Part shown: positions 51,393 through 59,804 of the stretch, in pieces
Position numbering within the stretch: the stretch's first letter is position 1
Layout of the letters: each line of letters opens with the position of its first letter
Origin: a virus
Virus record (IMG/VR): IMGVR_UViG_3300047564_004815
Coordinates: 1 to 64,000 of that record
DNA: 64,000 nt
Strand: one strand, 5' to 3'
Notes under the pieces: generated by a model
What the model was told of the DNA's origin: nothing
What the model saw: only the letters and a program-made list of their open reading frames with translations
Database searches by the model: none
Translations under genes and position numbers: made by a program

Positions 51393-54300
51393 CTATTCGA
51401 TCGAAATCGGATCGTTAATACGAATCCGTCCCTCTCGGTAAGCAGCGATTGCCTCCTCTTTTGTCCGGAACCGTGCTACGGGGCTGCTACCCTGCGGCGC
51501 GGTCGCCTTCCACAAACCCAGTACCGTCTCTTGCGACGGCACGTGCATTGGCGCATGATTTAGTGGGTTAAACAAGTTGTTTGACGGTAACATTTTGTAA
51601 ACATCCTTGACGCCTTCCGGCGTAACGGGAATGTTCACACCCATCTGGTCTCCGTCAAAGTCAGCGTTTAAGCCCTTCAGCACCAACGTGTTCATGTGTA
51701 AACTCTTTCCGTCAACAATACGGGGCTTCAGCCCCACCAAATTAAACTTATGCAAACTAGGTGCGCGGCTCAGGACGAGAGGAGTTTTGGCCATCACGTT
51801 TAGCACCGCTTGAGAAGCTGTTGGCGTCTTATCCTCGAAATGGCGGGCGGCTACCGGCAACGGCATACCGCCCTGAACAAGATCACCTATCGCGTGGTTG
51901 CGATAAATTTTCATAGCCATGTCGTGGGGAATTCCAACTTCATCTATACCAAGAGACGGATCGGGAACGATAACCCCGCGGCCAGTAATGTCCTGGCGGC
52001 GGCTAAGAAGTTTGCTTTGGAAATAACCATCTTTTGCCTGCCCGCTTCCTGCAATCACTTTCAGGAACCCTTGTGCAGGTCGTTCACCTCGCATGTTTTC
52101 AACCACCGGGTCAAGCCCCTGCACTTTTTCAAACGCCTCGTGTAAACCCTTGCGTAGGTCCCGTATCGTGGTAGGGTCGCCGATCTTTTTATGCTCTGTG
52201 AGCTGATCGTTGACCAACATCAGCGATTTGTACAGGTGATTTGCGTCAGATACTACGAGGCGGCCAGTTTCGGAATCAGGGTATATTGGCCGCATAGCGG
52301 GAGGAATTACCGGAACGTGATTCAAAATGTAAGCGTCTTGCGGTTTTAAATCTGCTTGGTCTAAAGCTTTAAGAAACTTTAATTGTTTGTAGATAGCGTC
52401 CTTTTTTGAGACAGAATTAGTGCTGTTTACTTCTGAACTTAGTTGTTTGATCTTAGTCTTTACATCAATCTTTGATAACTGTTCTTTAATGTGTTCGGCG
52501 CCGTGGTTGTATAGCGTATCAGCGTATGACTGCTTCGTCAAGCCCAGCAGCGTACGCGTTGCGTTAGCGAATAAAGGGTTGACAATCGGCTCCGTCAAAT
52601 TGATGTGCGACCAGCGGTTGCCGACAAGGCCGCCCGTGCTACGGGTGTCGAAAAGTCCACCCTCTTCGGGACGGTAAGGCAGGCCGGTCGTAGGATCAGG
52701 TTTATCGTGCACCGTTAGCGGCTGCGTGACTGCGCCCGAAGACATGGTTAGCACGTCCTTGTTAGTCATCGGAAGCAGCGCAATCGAGTTGCCTTCCTTT
52801 TTAAGGTTCAAGCCCATACCTTGAAGCATACCCTCAAACTTTTTGAACGCAAACGTGGGCTTTGCCGGCGGCAGCGGCTTGCCCTGCCACATGGCCTGGA
52901 GCACCTCGGGGTTCGCTTCGCTCTTGTGCTGCACGTCCTGTAACAGCGCACGGCTGCCTTGGGCGAGAAGACTGTACAGGTCAAGCGTGCCGATGCTCTT
53001 GGCGCCTTCTTCGCCGCCTTTCGCTGGTCGAAGGTCAATGTCGTACTCGCCGCCAGACCGCGCGCTAAACCCGGTTTCGGCCTGCTTGAACAGCTTCAGC
53101 ATGTACATCGGCCCCATCAACGTACGGCCAAGAGAACGCTTCGTAGTCGGATCAAAAAGCTCCTCGGTTCCATCCGTGCCCGCCTTACGCGCCAGCTCGT
53201 TCACTTTTTCCCAGACGTTCCCGGTTTGAAAGTGCGGAAATACTTGCTGCTTGATTCCAAGCTTCTGTAACGACTTAGCGGCAATCGTCTCGAATATCTG
53301 CCCGTTGTTCATACGTGAGGTCAACCCGGCAGAGTTCAGGATCACGTCGGGGATCTGCCCGTCGGCAGTCCGTGGCGCCTCGTGGTCGGGGATGATTGCA
53401 GAGATGACGCCTTTGTTACCGTGCCGACCTGAAAGCTTGTCCCCGACCTGCACTGTGGCTTTGGCGGAGATGGCGACTTTTATCCCCTCGGGCGTCTTCT
53501 CCACCGCCATGACTTTTCCTTCGTACGGCCGGTCCCACACGACGGCCTTATTTGCGTAGGGCTGGCGGAAGCCTTTGTTTGCGCGCCCGAGAATCAACTC
53601 TTCCGGCGTAACGAGGCGTTTGCGCAAGCCCAACATAATAGGGTCGCCGTTCGTTAACACCTGCCCGACCTTCACAACGCCGTGCTCATCCACCTTCGCA
53701 AAGTGCTTATTTTCAAACTCGGTCGGGAAGTGCGCCTTGAACTTCGCCAAGTCAAAAACGGAGCGTTCGTCAATGAGCGCCTCTTCGGTGTGCAGGTGCT
53801 GGCTGACCAGCTTGTCGGCGCCTTGACGCGTCACCACGATCGCGTCTTCGTGGTTCAGTCCCTTATACGGCATAAACGCGACGGTTAGATTTTTACCGAG
53901 TGCAGCAGCAGCGCCGGTCGTAAAGTTGTTGCCCGCGAGCAACTGCCCGGGTGTCACCTTGTCGCCAGGCTTGACTTGCAGGTCGCCGTGCAAGAAACTG
54001 CCGCCATTCAAGGGAAACTCGTGCGGGTAGTTTACTTTGACGACTTGCCCTTGGGCGGTCTTCAAATGAATGACACCGGGATCAATTTTGTGAACAGTGC
54101 CTGCGGCGGGGCTTCGTACAACGAAGTCTTCCAGCGCGTTACGCGCAAACGGCGTGTCCACGATTGGCGGTTCGCGGTCCACTAAACTTACTGCCTGCCC
54201 CAGCATCTTCGCGCCCATCGCAGCGCGGTGCGCGTGTGTCGACTGGATGAACGGCACCATGGTGGTAGACACTGTGAACTGCGAACCTGTCGGAATGCGG

Positions 54301-55682
54301 TACTGTACGTGCTGCGGCTTGGCGTCAATCACCATACCCTGGTGCACTGCGCGCACCAAGCCGTGCTCTGTCGGCTCCGTATCGTGCGCAACGACCGAGT
54401 CGAAGAGTTCAACCGGCGTCTTGAACTCGGGTTTACCTGTCCGTGCGTTGAGCACGCGGGTCATTAACTGCTTACCCTGCTTCGTAGCACTCAGCGCAAG
54501 ACGCACGTCCACGCCCGCGCTGGCGTTGTCGGGCGTACGTACGGGGTCGATAAACCCCATGCTTGATGGGTGAACGGCGCGAACCTCCGAGCCGATCGCG
54601 TGGGTATCACCAATTGCGCCCTCGCCCAGAGACGACAGTTTAAACGCGTTTTCCTTCATCTCAAGCGGGTTAATTTGCATGACGTGGTTAGACTGCGCGG
54701 ACTGCGTGAAAAACTGATCAATGAACGGCTGCACATACCGGTGGAGGCCCACGTCCCCCAGCGCTTCGGCTTTATCCACGCGAGGGCGAAGTTTATACGC
54801 CAAGTTAAACCGGTTTTTCTCCAGTCGTTCGCGCACGAAATCTTCGACGCCGTGAATCTCCGTAAACGCGAGCTGGTCTTTACCCGTCGGGTCTTTTTCT
54901 TTCCGGTGCACTGCCAAGACTTGTTTCGCAGCGGCCTGCAGCACGGGCGCGGTTATTTTGTCGGCCTCAAGGCCTAAAGTTAAACGGTTGACCCCGGGAT
55001 CCATCTGCACATTGTGAAAATACTCGCGGATATTTGTCCGCAGCTCTGGCAGCGCCGTCGGCACGGGCTTGTTTGGTTGAATCATGCTGTGCATTGTACT
55101 GAGCGCCGCGTGCTCGTCTTTCTCCGAAAACGGCGTGTCGAAAGCCTTGCCCAAGCCTAAACTGTCGGCACCGAGAACGTGCTTCAGCACTGGGTTTAGC
55201 GGAACGCGAGTGTTGCCGAACTTGATGTTGAACTGATTTGCTTCGGGGTCGAGGGTCAGCGCGAAGTTCCGGCCTTTTGCCAAGTTGAAGTCTGCGACAG
55301 CCTCGCCAAGACGATTAACTTTGGTGTACGCTGCCGGCCGCAATCGCCGTTGCATGTTCACCTGGTACTCCTTACCGTTAATGACAAACGTGTGCCGGTT
55401 CGTAGGTGTGGGCAGAAAACCAATCCGCACAACCTTTTTGTCCAGCAGCTTGTTGTCGGCCCCGTGCATGGCTACAGTGGCCTTGACAGGCACGCCCCAA
55501 GTTCCGCCAGACATGATCGCCTGCTTCTGCCCGTTGTAGTCCGTCGGGTCAGGCATATCCGGCGCGTGAACCTGCGTCACTGTGAGCGTGCGGTTCGCGT
55601 TGGTCACCACAGGGAAAGTGTTTTTAACGCCCTCACTGAACTGGTGCATCATGGCTTGAAAAGTTTCTTGAGGTGTACGCAC
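51393..55682 (-). CDS. RNA polymerase beta fused to beta-prime N-terminal half
   Basis: 1429 residues, GTG start. Beta part (1 to about 985): 'TFVINGKEYQVNMQRRLRPA' (98-117), 'AFMPYKGLNHEDAIVV' (E612, D613), 'GDKLSGRHGNKGVISAII' (747-764; K749 and K757 contact the nucleotide), 'LNSAGLTSRMNNGQIFETIA', and the C-terminal 'MLKLFKQAETGFSARSGGEY'. Beta-prime part (about 1000-1429): 'GLFDTRSTGGLVGNRWSHIN' with no first zinc ribbon, 'VVSDANHLYKSLMLVNDQL', 'LLSRRQDITGRGVIVPDPSL', and catalytic 'NADFDGDQM' with D1341, D1343, D1345. It ends shortly after 'MHVPSQETVLGLWKAT'. The rest of beta-prime is a separate gene. Catalytic residues are intact, so it should be active. Confidence 0.95.
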   Translation of the reverse strand: MRTPQETFQAMMHQFSEGVKNTFPVVTNANRTLTVTQVHAPDMPDPTDYNGQKQAIMSGGTWGVPVKATVAMHGADNKLLDKKVVRIGFLPTPTNRHTFVINGKEYQVNMQRRLRPAAYTKVNRLGEAVADFNLAKGRNFALTLDPEANQFNIKFGNTRVPLNPVLKHVLGADSLGLGKAFDTPFSEKDEHAALSTMHSMIQPNKPVPTALPELRTNIREYFHNVQMDPGVNRLTLGLEADKITAPVLQAAAKQVLAVHRKEKDPTGKDQLAFTEIHGVEDFVRERLEKNRFNLAYKLRPRVDKAEALGDVGLHRYVQPFIDQFFTQSAQSNHVMQINPLEMKENAFKLSSLGEGAIGDTHAIGSEVRAVHPSSMGFIDPVRTPDNASAGVDVRLALSATKQGKQLMTRVLNARTGKPEFKTPVELFDSVVAHDTEPTEHGLVRAVHQGMVIDAKPQHVQYRIPTGSQFTVSTTMVPFIQSTHAHRAAMGAKMLGQAVSLVDREPPIVDTPFARNALEDFVVRSPAAGTVHKIDPGVIHLKTAQGQVVKVNYPHEFPLNGGSFLHGDLQVKPGDKVTPGQLLAGNNFTTGAAAALGKNLTVAFMPYKGLNHEDAIVVTRQGADKLVSQHLHTEEALIDERSVFDLAKFKAHFPTEFENKHFAKVDEHGVVKVGQVLTNGDPIMLGLRKRLVTPEELILGRANKGFRQPYANKAVVWDRPYEGKVMAVEKTPEGIKVAISAKATVQVGDKLSGRHGNKGVISAIIPDHEAPRTADGQIPDVILNSAGLTSRMNNGQIFETIAAKSLQKLGIKQQVFPHFQTGNVWEKVNELARKAGTDGTEELFDPTTKRSLGRTLMGPMYMLKLFKQAETGFSARSGGEYDIDLRPAKGGEEGAKSIGTLDLYSLLAQGSRALLQDVQHKSEANPEVLQAMWQGKPLPPAKPTFAFKKFEGMLQGMGLNLKKEGNSIALLPMTNKDVLTMSSGAVTQPLTVHDKPDPTTGLPYRPEEGGLFDTRSTGGLVGNRWSHINLTEPIVNPLFANATRTLLGLTKQSYADTLYNHGAEHIKEQLSKIDVKTKIKQLSSEVNSTNSVSKKDAIYKQLKFLKALDQADLKPQDAYILNHVPVIPPAMRPIYPDSETGRLVVSDANHLYKSLMLVNDQLTEHKKIGDPTTIRDLRKGLHEAFEKVQGLDPVVENMRGERPAQGFLKVIAGSGQAKDGYFQSKLLSRRQDITGRGVIVPDPSLGIDEVGIPHDMAMKIYRNHAIGDLVQGGMPLPVAARHFEDKTPTASQAVLNVMAKTPLVLSRAPSLHKFNLVGLKPRIVDGKSLHMNTLVLKGLNADFDGDQMGVNIPVTPEGVKDVYKMLPSNNLFNPLNHAPMHVPSQETVLGLWKATAPQGSSPVARFRTKEEAIAAYREGRIRINDPISIE

Positions 55683-55684
55683 GG

Positions 55685-56974
55685 TCAGATGGCCTCCGAC
55701 GCTTCTACAGCTTCGCCGTTCATCGCTCTGTGCATGTCCTCGAGCTCTTTTGCTGTGTTAACTTCCTCGGTTGCGGTGAGCCCGTACCTGTCCATGCTTA
55801 ACGTAGGCACCCGGCTCTGAAAGAAATGCTTCCGCTCGTTGTGCGACAGTGCGTTACCGAGCACCCCAGCGGTCATACCCGCCAGCGACGCGTTGGTCGC
55901 GGCGTTTAGCACGCGTAAACCGGCGCCTGTTCCAGGTCCCACATGACGCGCTAATTCGCGAACGGCCGCGTGTGGGCGCGCTAAACCGTATGCGGCAGCC
56001 AGCACGGATGGCCCCGCGGTCATTAAGTAGGGGTGTCGCGCCATAAATGGGATGCGCTCCCCTGATTCCTGCTCAAATTTATGTACCGCTTCATCGTGCT
56101 TTTTGACACGCGAAACGGCTCGTGTCAACGCGCCAGCTCCAAGCCCGAGAGCCGCGCCGCCCAGTAAGCCCGCGACGCCGCCCCCGGCGCGCACGGTACC
56201 TGCGCCCAGCTCCTTCGCGAGGTCTGGTACATGGCGCACTAGCGCGTGCGCCGCTGCTAGCCCCGCTAAGCCTCCCAAGGTCGCGCCGCCGGCCGCAAAA
56301 TTCAAATGCTGACCCCGGCGTGTTGCTGACTCCTCGATGTTTTGCGGCCGCTCAACCAGCCCGGGGTGCAACAGCCGCGGATCCGCGAGTACCGCAGCTG
56401 ACTTGCCCATCTGATACGGGGCAAAATAAGCTTCACGAGCCGCCTGTGCGTAGTTCGCCGCCAGTGGCGTCACCGTGAGCCCGCTAGCGAGCGCCCCAAC
56501 GCCGGCACCAGCGAGGCGGCCTAGGCCGATACTTGGAGCAGCGAGCGCGCCCACAGCCGCGCCGGCCAACACTGGTGCGGAGTTGACGAGGTACGGGTGC
56601 CTCTCCATAAACGGTAGCACTCGGCCCGTCTGCTGTTCAAACTCATGAGCCGCCGCTGCGTGGCGGTTGAGCTTATCGTTGAAGCGCTGCGCAACGGCCG
56701 TCGCCCACCCTAACCCCCCTCCGATAGCCATAGCCGTTCGTACCGCGTCTGGGCCGGTAAGCGCCGCTACTCGCCTCGCATTCGCAGGGCTGCTGCCCCA
56801 ACGAGTACTTGGCAGCAAGCGATTAAGGGCGAAAGTCCCTGCGCCACCCAGCGCGGCGCCGACCACTGTACCGAGGAATCTTTTATCCGCGCGCTCCTCG
56901 CCCGCCTCTAGCGCGGCTTGGCCTGACGGCTTGGCTGCAAGATTTGGATGAAGCAGGATACGATCAAATGACAT
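55685..56974 (-). CDS. Gly-rich protein with two HPY repeats
   Basis: 429 residues, RBS AGGAG. Two repeats of about 170 residues: first 'GRVLPFMERHPYLVNSAPVL' (about 140), second 'GERIPFMARHPYLMTAGPSV' (about 306). Each repeat has a 'FALNRLLPSTRWG'/'LAAAHALVRHVPDLAKELGA' helix, an Ala/Gly-rich zipper, then the HPY motif and another Gly-rich helix, so up to four or more hydrophobic segments. Adjacent to two more proteins with the same motif. Likely an internal or membrane-inserting virion protein, directly upstream of the RNAP fusion gene. Confidence 0.85.
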   Translation of the reverse strand: MSFDRILLHPNLAAKPSGQAALEAGEERADKRFLGTVVGAALGGAGTFALNRLLPSTRWGSSPANARRVAALTGPDAVRTAMAIGGGLGWATAVAQRFNDKLNRHAAAAHEFEQQTGRVLPFMERHPYLVNSAPVLAGAAVGALAAPSIGLGRLAGAGVGALASGLTVTPLAANYAQAAREAYFAPYQMGKSAAVLADPRLLHPGLVERPQNIEESATRRGQHLNFAAGGATLGGLAGLAAAHALVRHVPDLAKELGAGTVRAGGGVAGLLGGAALGLGAGALTRAVSRVKKHDEAVHKFEQESGERIPFMARHPYLMTAGPSVLAAAYGLARPHAAVRELARHVGPGTGAGLRVLNAATNASLAGMTAGVLGNALSHNERKHFFQSRVPTLSMDRYGLTATEEVNTAKELEDMHRAMNGEAVEASEAI

Positions 56975-56994
56975 GCTGATCTCCTAGGGCTGGC

Positions 56995-57660
56995 CTACGC
57001 CGTATAAATTGAGTCGCTGTCTTCTAGCTCATTTGCACGCAACTTTAGGTGCGGGAAAGCGTCCGCTAGTTGGTCGCGTCGCATCTTGTTAATGAGCGGC
57101 TCCGCTAGGGTGCTCCCGATCGCGGCCCCTAACCCCAACCCCGCTACCGGATGCCGCCCTAGCGCGGTGGCGGCGGCCGCGCCAACGGCCATACCCGCCG
57201 GCCCCGCGATGAATGGCGCTGCCATGGCTGCAGCGTAAGGGTGCCGCACCAAAAAGGGGAGCGGTTTACCGCCATGCGCATAATAGTTATCCACGGCCGC
57301 CTGATGCTTGTGGACCTTATCCAGCGTACTGGTGACGGCGTGCGCACCTACGCCTGCGATCGAACCAAAAGACGCGCTAACAAGTGGCGCGACCGCATGC
57401 GCGTAGCGGGCCAAAACACGCAGGGACGGGTCGCTGACAGTCTTAGGGATAAGTTTTCGCGCAAGCAGCCCCGCTCCTGCGCCTAGTGACGCCCCTATAC
57501 CGATTTTCGCTGCAAGGGCTTCGCGGCGATCCGCCAGTTCGTTGAGGTCCGCCGGAGCGTTGCCTTTCCACGGGTAGCGCAAAATTGTGTCGGGCGCGTA
57601 AGGTTCGGGCGGTGCGGCTGCCGCGCGCTTTAAGAGGTACAGGTGATAAGGTAACGACAT
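56995..57660 (-). CDS. Gly-rich protein with one HPY repeat
   Basis: 221 residues, RBS AGGGAAGGGG. N-terminus 'MSLPYHLYLLKRAAAAPPEP' fits the 'PYxxYLxK' pattern. Contains 'GKPLPFLVRHPYAAAMAAPF' at about 137-156, matching the HPY motif of the 55685 product, followed by a long Gly/Ala hydrophobic stretch. Same orientation and spacing as the 429-residue family member, of which it is about half the size. Confidence 0.85.
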   Translation of the reverse strand: MSLPYHLYLLKRAAAAPPEPYAPDTILRYPWKGNAPADLNELADRREALAAKIGIGASLGAGAGLLARKLIPKTVSDPSLRVLARYAHAVAPLVSASFGSIAGVGAHAVTSTLDKVHKHQAAVDNYYAHGGKPLPFLVRHPYAAAMAAPFIAGPAGMAVGAAAATALGRHPVAGLGLGAAIGSTLAEPLINKMRRDQLADAFPHLKLRANELEDSDSIYTA

Positions 57661-57678
57661 CTACTATCCCCTTCCCTC

Positions 57679-57684
57679 ATTATA
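57679..57684 (-). promoter_or_regulatory. Candidate promoter of the HPY/RNAP genes
   Basis: Minus strand TATAAT (followed by GAGGG) 19 bases before ATG 57660, with AGGGAAGGGG as ribosome site. Overlaps the stop codon of the upstream gene, so it may be coincidental. Confidence 0.3.
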
Positions 57685-57985
57685 GGCCAAACATAGACCG
57701 GTAGTACCGAAGGTTGGCCAGCTGCACCTCTTGCGGTGTGAGGCGCACCTGCGGCGGATTTATTGCGGAAAAGTTCGTCGCGAGCGCGGCTATATCTGCG
57801 GCGCTACGCGCCTTGGCTAGGACGGTGAGCGGATGGCTGTTCAACCTGAATGCACGTAACTGCGACACGGGATCCCCATGCGCGTCTTCCGGAAAAGGCG
57901 ACGTGGCCGTGTCATTCGATTCCAAGAACCGGTTGGTCGGCAGGTCGACGGGGCGGAATATAGAGTAAGCGCTTTTATCTAGCAT
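57680..57985 (-). CDS. Small unknown protein
   Basis: 101 residues from the ATG at 57985 (AAAGGGGACGCG upstream); the frame start at 58018 would overlap the previous gene. Pro/Asp-rich N-terminal half ('PEDAHGDPVSQLRAFRLNSH'), helical C-terminal half ('ALATNFSAINPPQVRLTPQE'). No family recognised. Confidence 0.75.
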   Translation of the reverse strand: MLDKSAYSIFRPVDLPTNRFLESNDTATSPFPEDAHGDPVSQLRAFRLNSHPLTVLAKARSAADIAALATNFSAINPPQVRLTPQEVQLANLRYYRSMFGL

Positions 57986-57995
57986 CGCGTCCCCT

Positions 57996-58379
57996 TTAAA
58001 CAGTATTAGCCGTTCCACCGAACACGCCTAAAACTCCACCCACTATGCGCTGCTCCAGCTTCGGGCGCGCTGGGATAGGTTTACGTGTAGGGTCCCAAAG
58101 TTTTTTCGCTGTCGCGTGATAGCCTTTTCCAAGTAAGGGGAAGGCGACACCGCCCAGCGCCCCGGCTGCAACGGCACCCCCGACGGCCCCCCTTAAGGCG
58201 CGTTGCCCTAAACTGGTTTGCCCGTCGTCGTTTAGCGCGCCAGCCGCAGCACCGGTCACTGCACCTGTGCCGGTGTGCCGCGCAACGTGCGCCACCGCCG
58301 AGCCAAAGCTCGCTTGCTTTACGGCGCGTGCACGGGCGAAGGCGGAACGAGCCAAGTAACCAGCAGTCTGAGAGTCCAT
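57996..58379 (-). CDS. Small Gly/Ala-rich protein
   Basis: 127 residues. Gly-rich hydrophobic regions at about 35-50 ('GTGAVTGAAAGALNDDGQTS') and 62-85 ('LRGAVGGAVAAGALGGVAFP') resemble the internal-protein candidates nearby. N-terminus 'GYLARSAFARARAVKQASFG' is basic and amphipathic. Two bases separate it from the sigma-like gene. Confidence 0.78.
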   Translation of the reverse strand: MDSQTAGYLARSAFARARAVKQASFGSAVAHVARHTGTGAVTGAAAGALNDDGQTSLGQRALRGAVGGAVAAGALGGVAFPLLGKGYHATAKKLWDPTRKPIPARPKLEQRIVGGVLGVFGGTANTV

Positions 58380-58381
58380 GT

Positions 58382-59185
58382 CTAACTCCGTAAATAATCT
58401 ACAGCGCGAGTATAGCGTTGCGTCTGCTCCGCAATTTCCGTGCGTAGCGCCTGGATGCGCGCGGGCGTTACCTTAAGCTTTTCCGCGAGTTGCTGCCCGC
58501 TTAACACTGGCGCGCCCTTGTACCCGACGGTGTGTTCGAACACCACTTTGTGCACAGGGCTGAAATCGTGGTGCAAAAAGTCCAGCACCATTTCCCGGTG
58601 GCCAGTTTGTTCCATAGCCGGCTGGTTCGCTCCCGCAGCTTCGGTGGCGGAATACAGGCTCGTTTGCGCCCGGTGCAGGTCGCCTAGCCGGTGCGGCGCA
58701 ACACCGAGGCGCTGCGCAATTTGCGTCGGTGTCGGTTCCGTACCGAGCTCTAGGCGTAAGTCGGCTTGTGCTGTTATCGCCTTATTCCGCATATACGCGC
58801 GATCAAGGGGCATGCGAACATCTGACCTGTGCGTCATTACAAACCCGTCTAACTTCCGTAAGTGGTTTGTAAAGTGCGTGCCCAGCGTACCTTTAGCAGG
58901 GTCGTAGCTGGGCAGGGATTGCGCCATCAAACGCTTTGCTTCCGCCTCCAAGACGACCCGCGGCAGCCCTGACGCCTCCCACCGCGAGACCTCGCGATGC
59001 ACTAACGGCGCGTACTGCTCAAAAACTGCGTTAGCTGAATTCTTTTTCGGCGCGGGGCTTTCCGTAGCCGCCGCTCCGGTGCTCGCCACACTATCGGCGC
59101 CTAACATCTGCTCCTCGAACGAGGGGCGCTTGACCGCAGGTTTGGCAGCCTGTTTCTTTTTAAGCTGCTCAATAAAATTAGCCAC
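58382..59185 (-). CDS. Second sigma-70-like protein (phage sigma 2)
   Basis: 267 residues, GTG start. About 55-115: 'YAPLVHREVSRWEASGLPRV' and 'YDPAKGTLGTHFTNHLRKLD' resemble region 2 (helix, then 'kg.F.tya...i...l'). About 140-175: 'LELGTEPTPTQIAQRLGVAP' is a clear region 3-type 'LGrePT..EIA..Lg'. About 230-250: 'VLSGQQLAEKLKVTPARIQA' is a candidate region 4 helix-turn-helix. The N-terminal 50 residues are Ala/Lys/Pro-rich, unlike host sigma factors. Located directly among virion-type genes near the RNAP fusion; overlaps the next gene by 8 bases. Confidence 0.76.
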   Translation of the reverse strand: MANFIEQLKKKQAAKPAVKRPSFEEQMLGADSVASTGAAATESPAPKKNSANAVFEQYAPLVHREVSRWEASGLPRVVLEAEAKRLMAQSLPSYDPAKGTLGTHFTNHLRKLDGFVMTHRSDVRMPLDRAYMRNKAITAQADLRLELGTEPTPTQIAQRLGVAPHRLGDLHRAQTSLYSATEAAGANQPAMEQTGHREMVLDFLHHDFSPVHKVVFEHTVGYKGAPVLSGQQLAEKLKVTPARIQALRTEIAEQTQRYTRAVDYLRS

Positions 59186-59804
59186 TGGTAAGCCTCGGCG
59201 GCTCGGGTTGCAGCGCGGAGTAATGTGCCGCGCGCGCTAGCGCGCTGTCCAAGACCTGCCGTTTAGCGGCGCGCGCAGCAGCTGAGTCCGCGAAATAGCC
59301 AGCGGCCAACGTACCGGCTACGGCGCCTCCGAGGCCGGCTGCGGGGCCCACTGTGCGGTAAAGTGGCACGCCCGCAGCGAGGCCGCCCGTTATGGCCCCC
59401 GCCAACGTAAGCGGGTAAAGCTCGCGTCGGCGCGCCATGTACTCTGCGCGGCTGGTAGGATCATTCGCTAGCGCGTACTGAAACAACGGCTCTTCTAAGT
59501 GTGGCGGCAACGCAGCGACTTTTTGCTGTGCTTGCGCGGGCGAAAGCCGCGCGGTTTTCTCCAGTACAGCTGCCCACTTTTCAAGCCTCGACAAGGTGCC
59601 ATACGCTTCGCGCACAGCAGCACGGGACGCCACTTTTTCCACGTGGGTGGCCCGGTGCCAGTTAGCTACACAAGTTTCTTGCGCCTTCTTGGCAAACTCC
59701 TGCAGGTGTGCCGCGTGCGCGGTATTCCGCTCGTCGAACGCTTCGCCTAGTCCGGCGGCCTTTATAACGCTGTCAGCGAGTACTTTTAAATCTGCGGAAG
59801 CCAT
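59178..59804 (-). CDS. Gly/Ala-rich protein with helical N-terminus
   Basis: 208 residues. Helical first 125 residues ('MASADLKVLADSVIKAAGLG' and 'TCVANWHRATHVEKVASRAA'); two Gly/Ala-rich hydrophobic stretches at about 136-180 ('GAITGGLAAGVPLYRTVGPA', 'AGLGGAVAGTLAAGYFADSA'). Composition resembles the HPY-type proteins though the motif is absent. Between the hub-like and sigma-like genes. Confidence 0.78.
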   Translation of the reverse strand: MASADLKVLADSVIKAAGLGEAFDERNTAHAAHLQEFAKKAQETCVANWHRATHVEKVASRAAVREAYGTLSRLEKWAAVLEKTARLSPAQAQQKVAALPPHLEEPLFQYALANDPTSRAEYMARRRELYPLTLAGAITGGLAAGVPLYRTVGPAAGLGGAVAGTLAAGYFADSAAARAAKRQVLDSALARAAHYSALQPEPPRLTSG

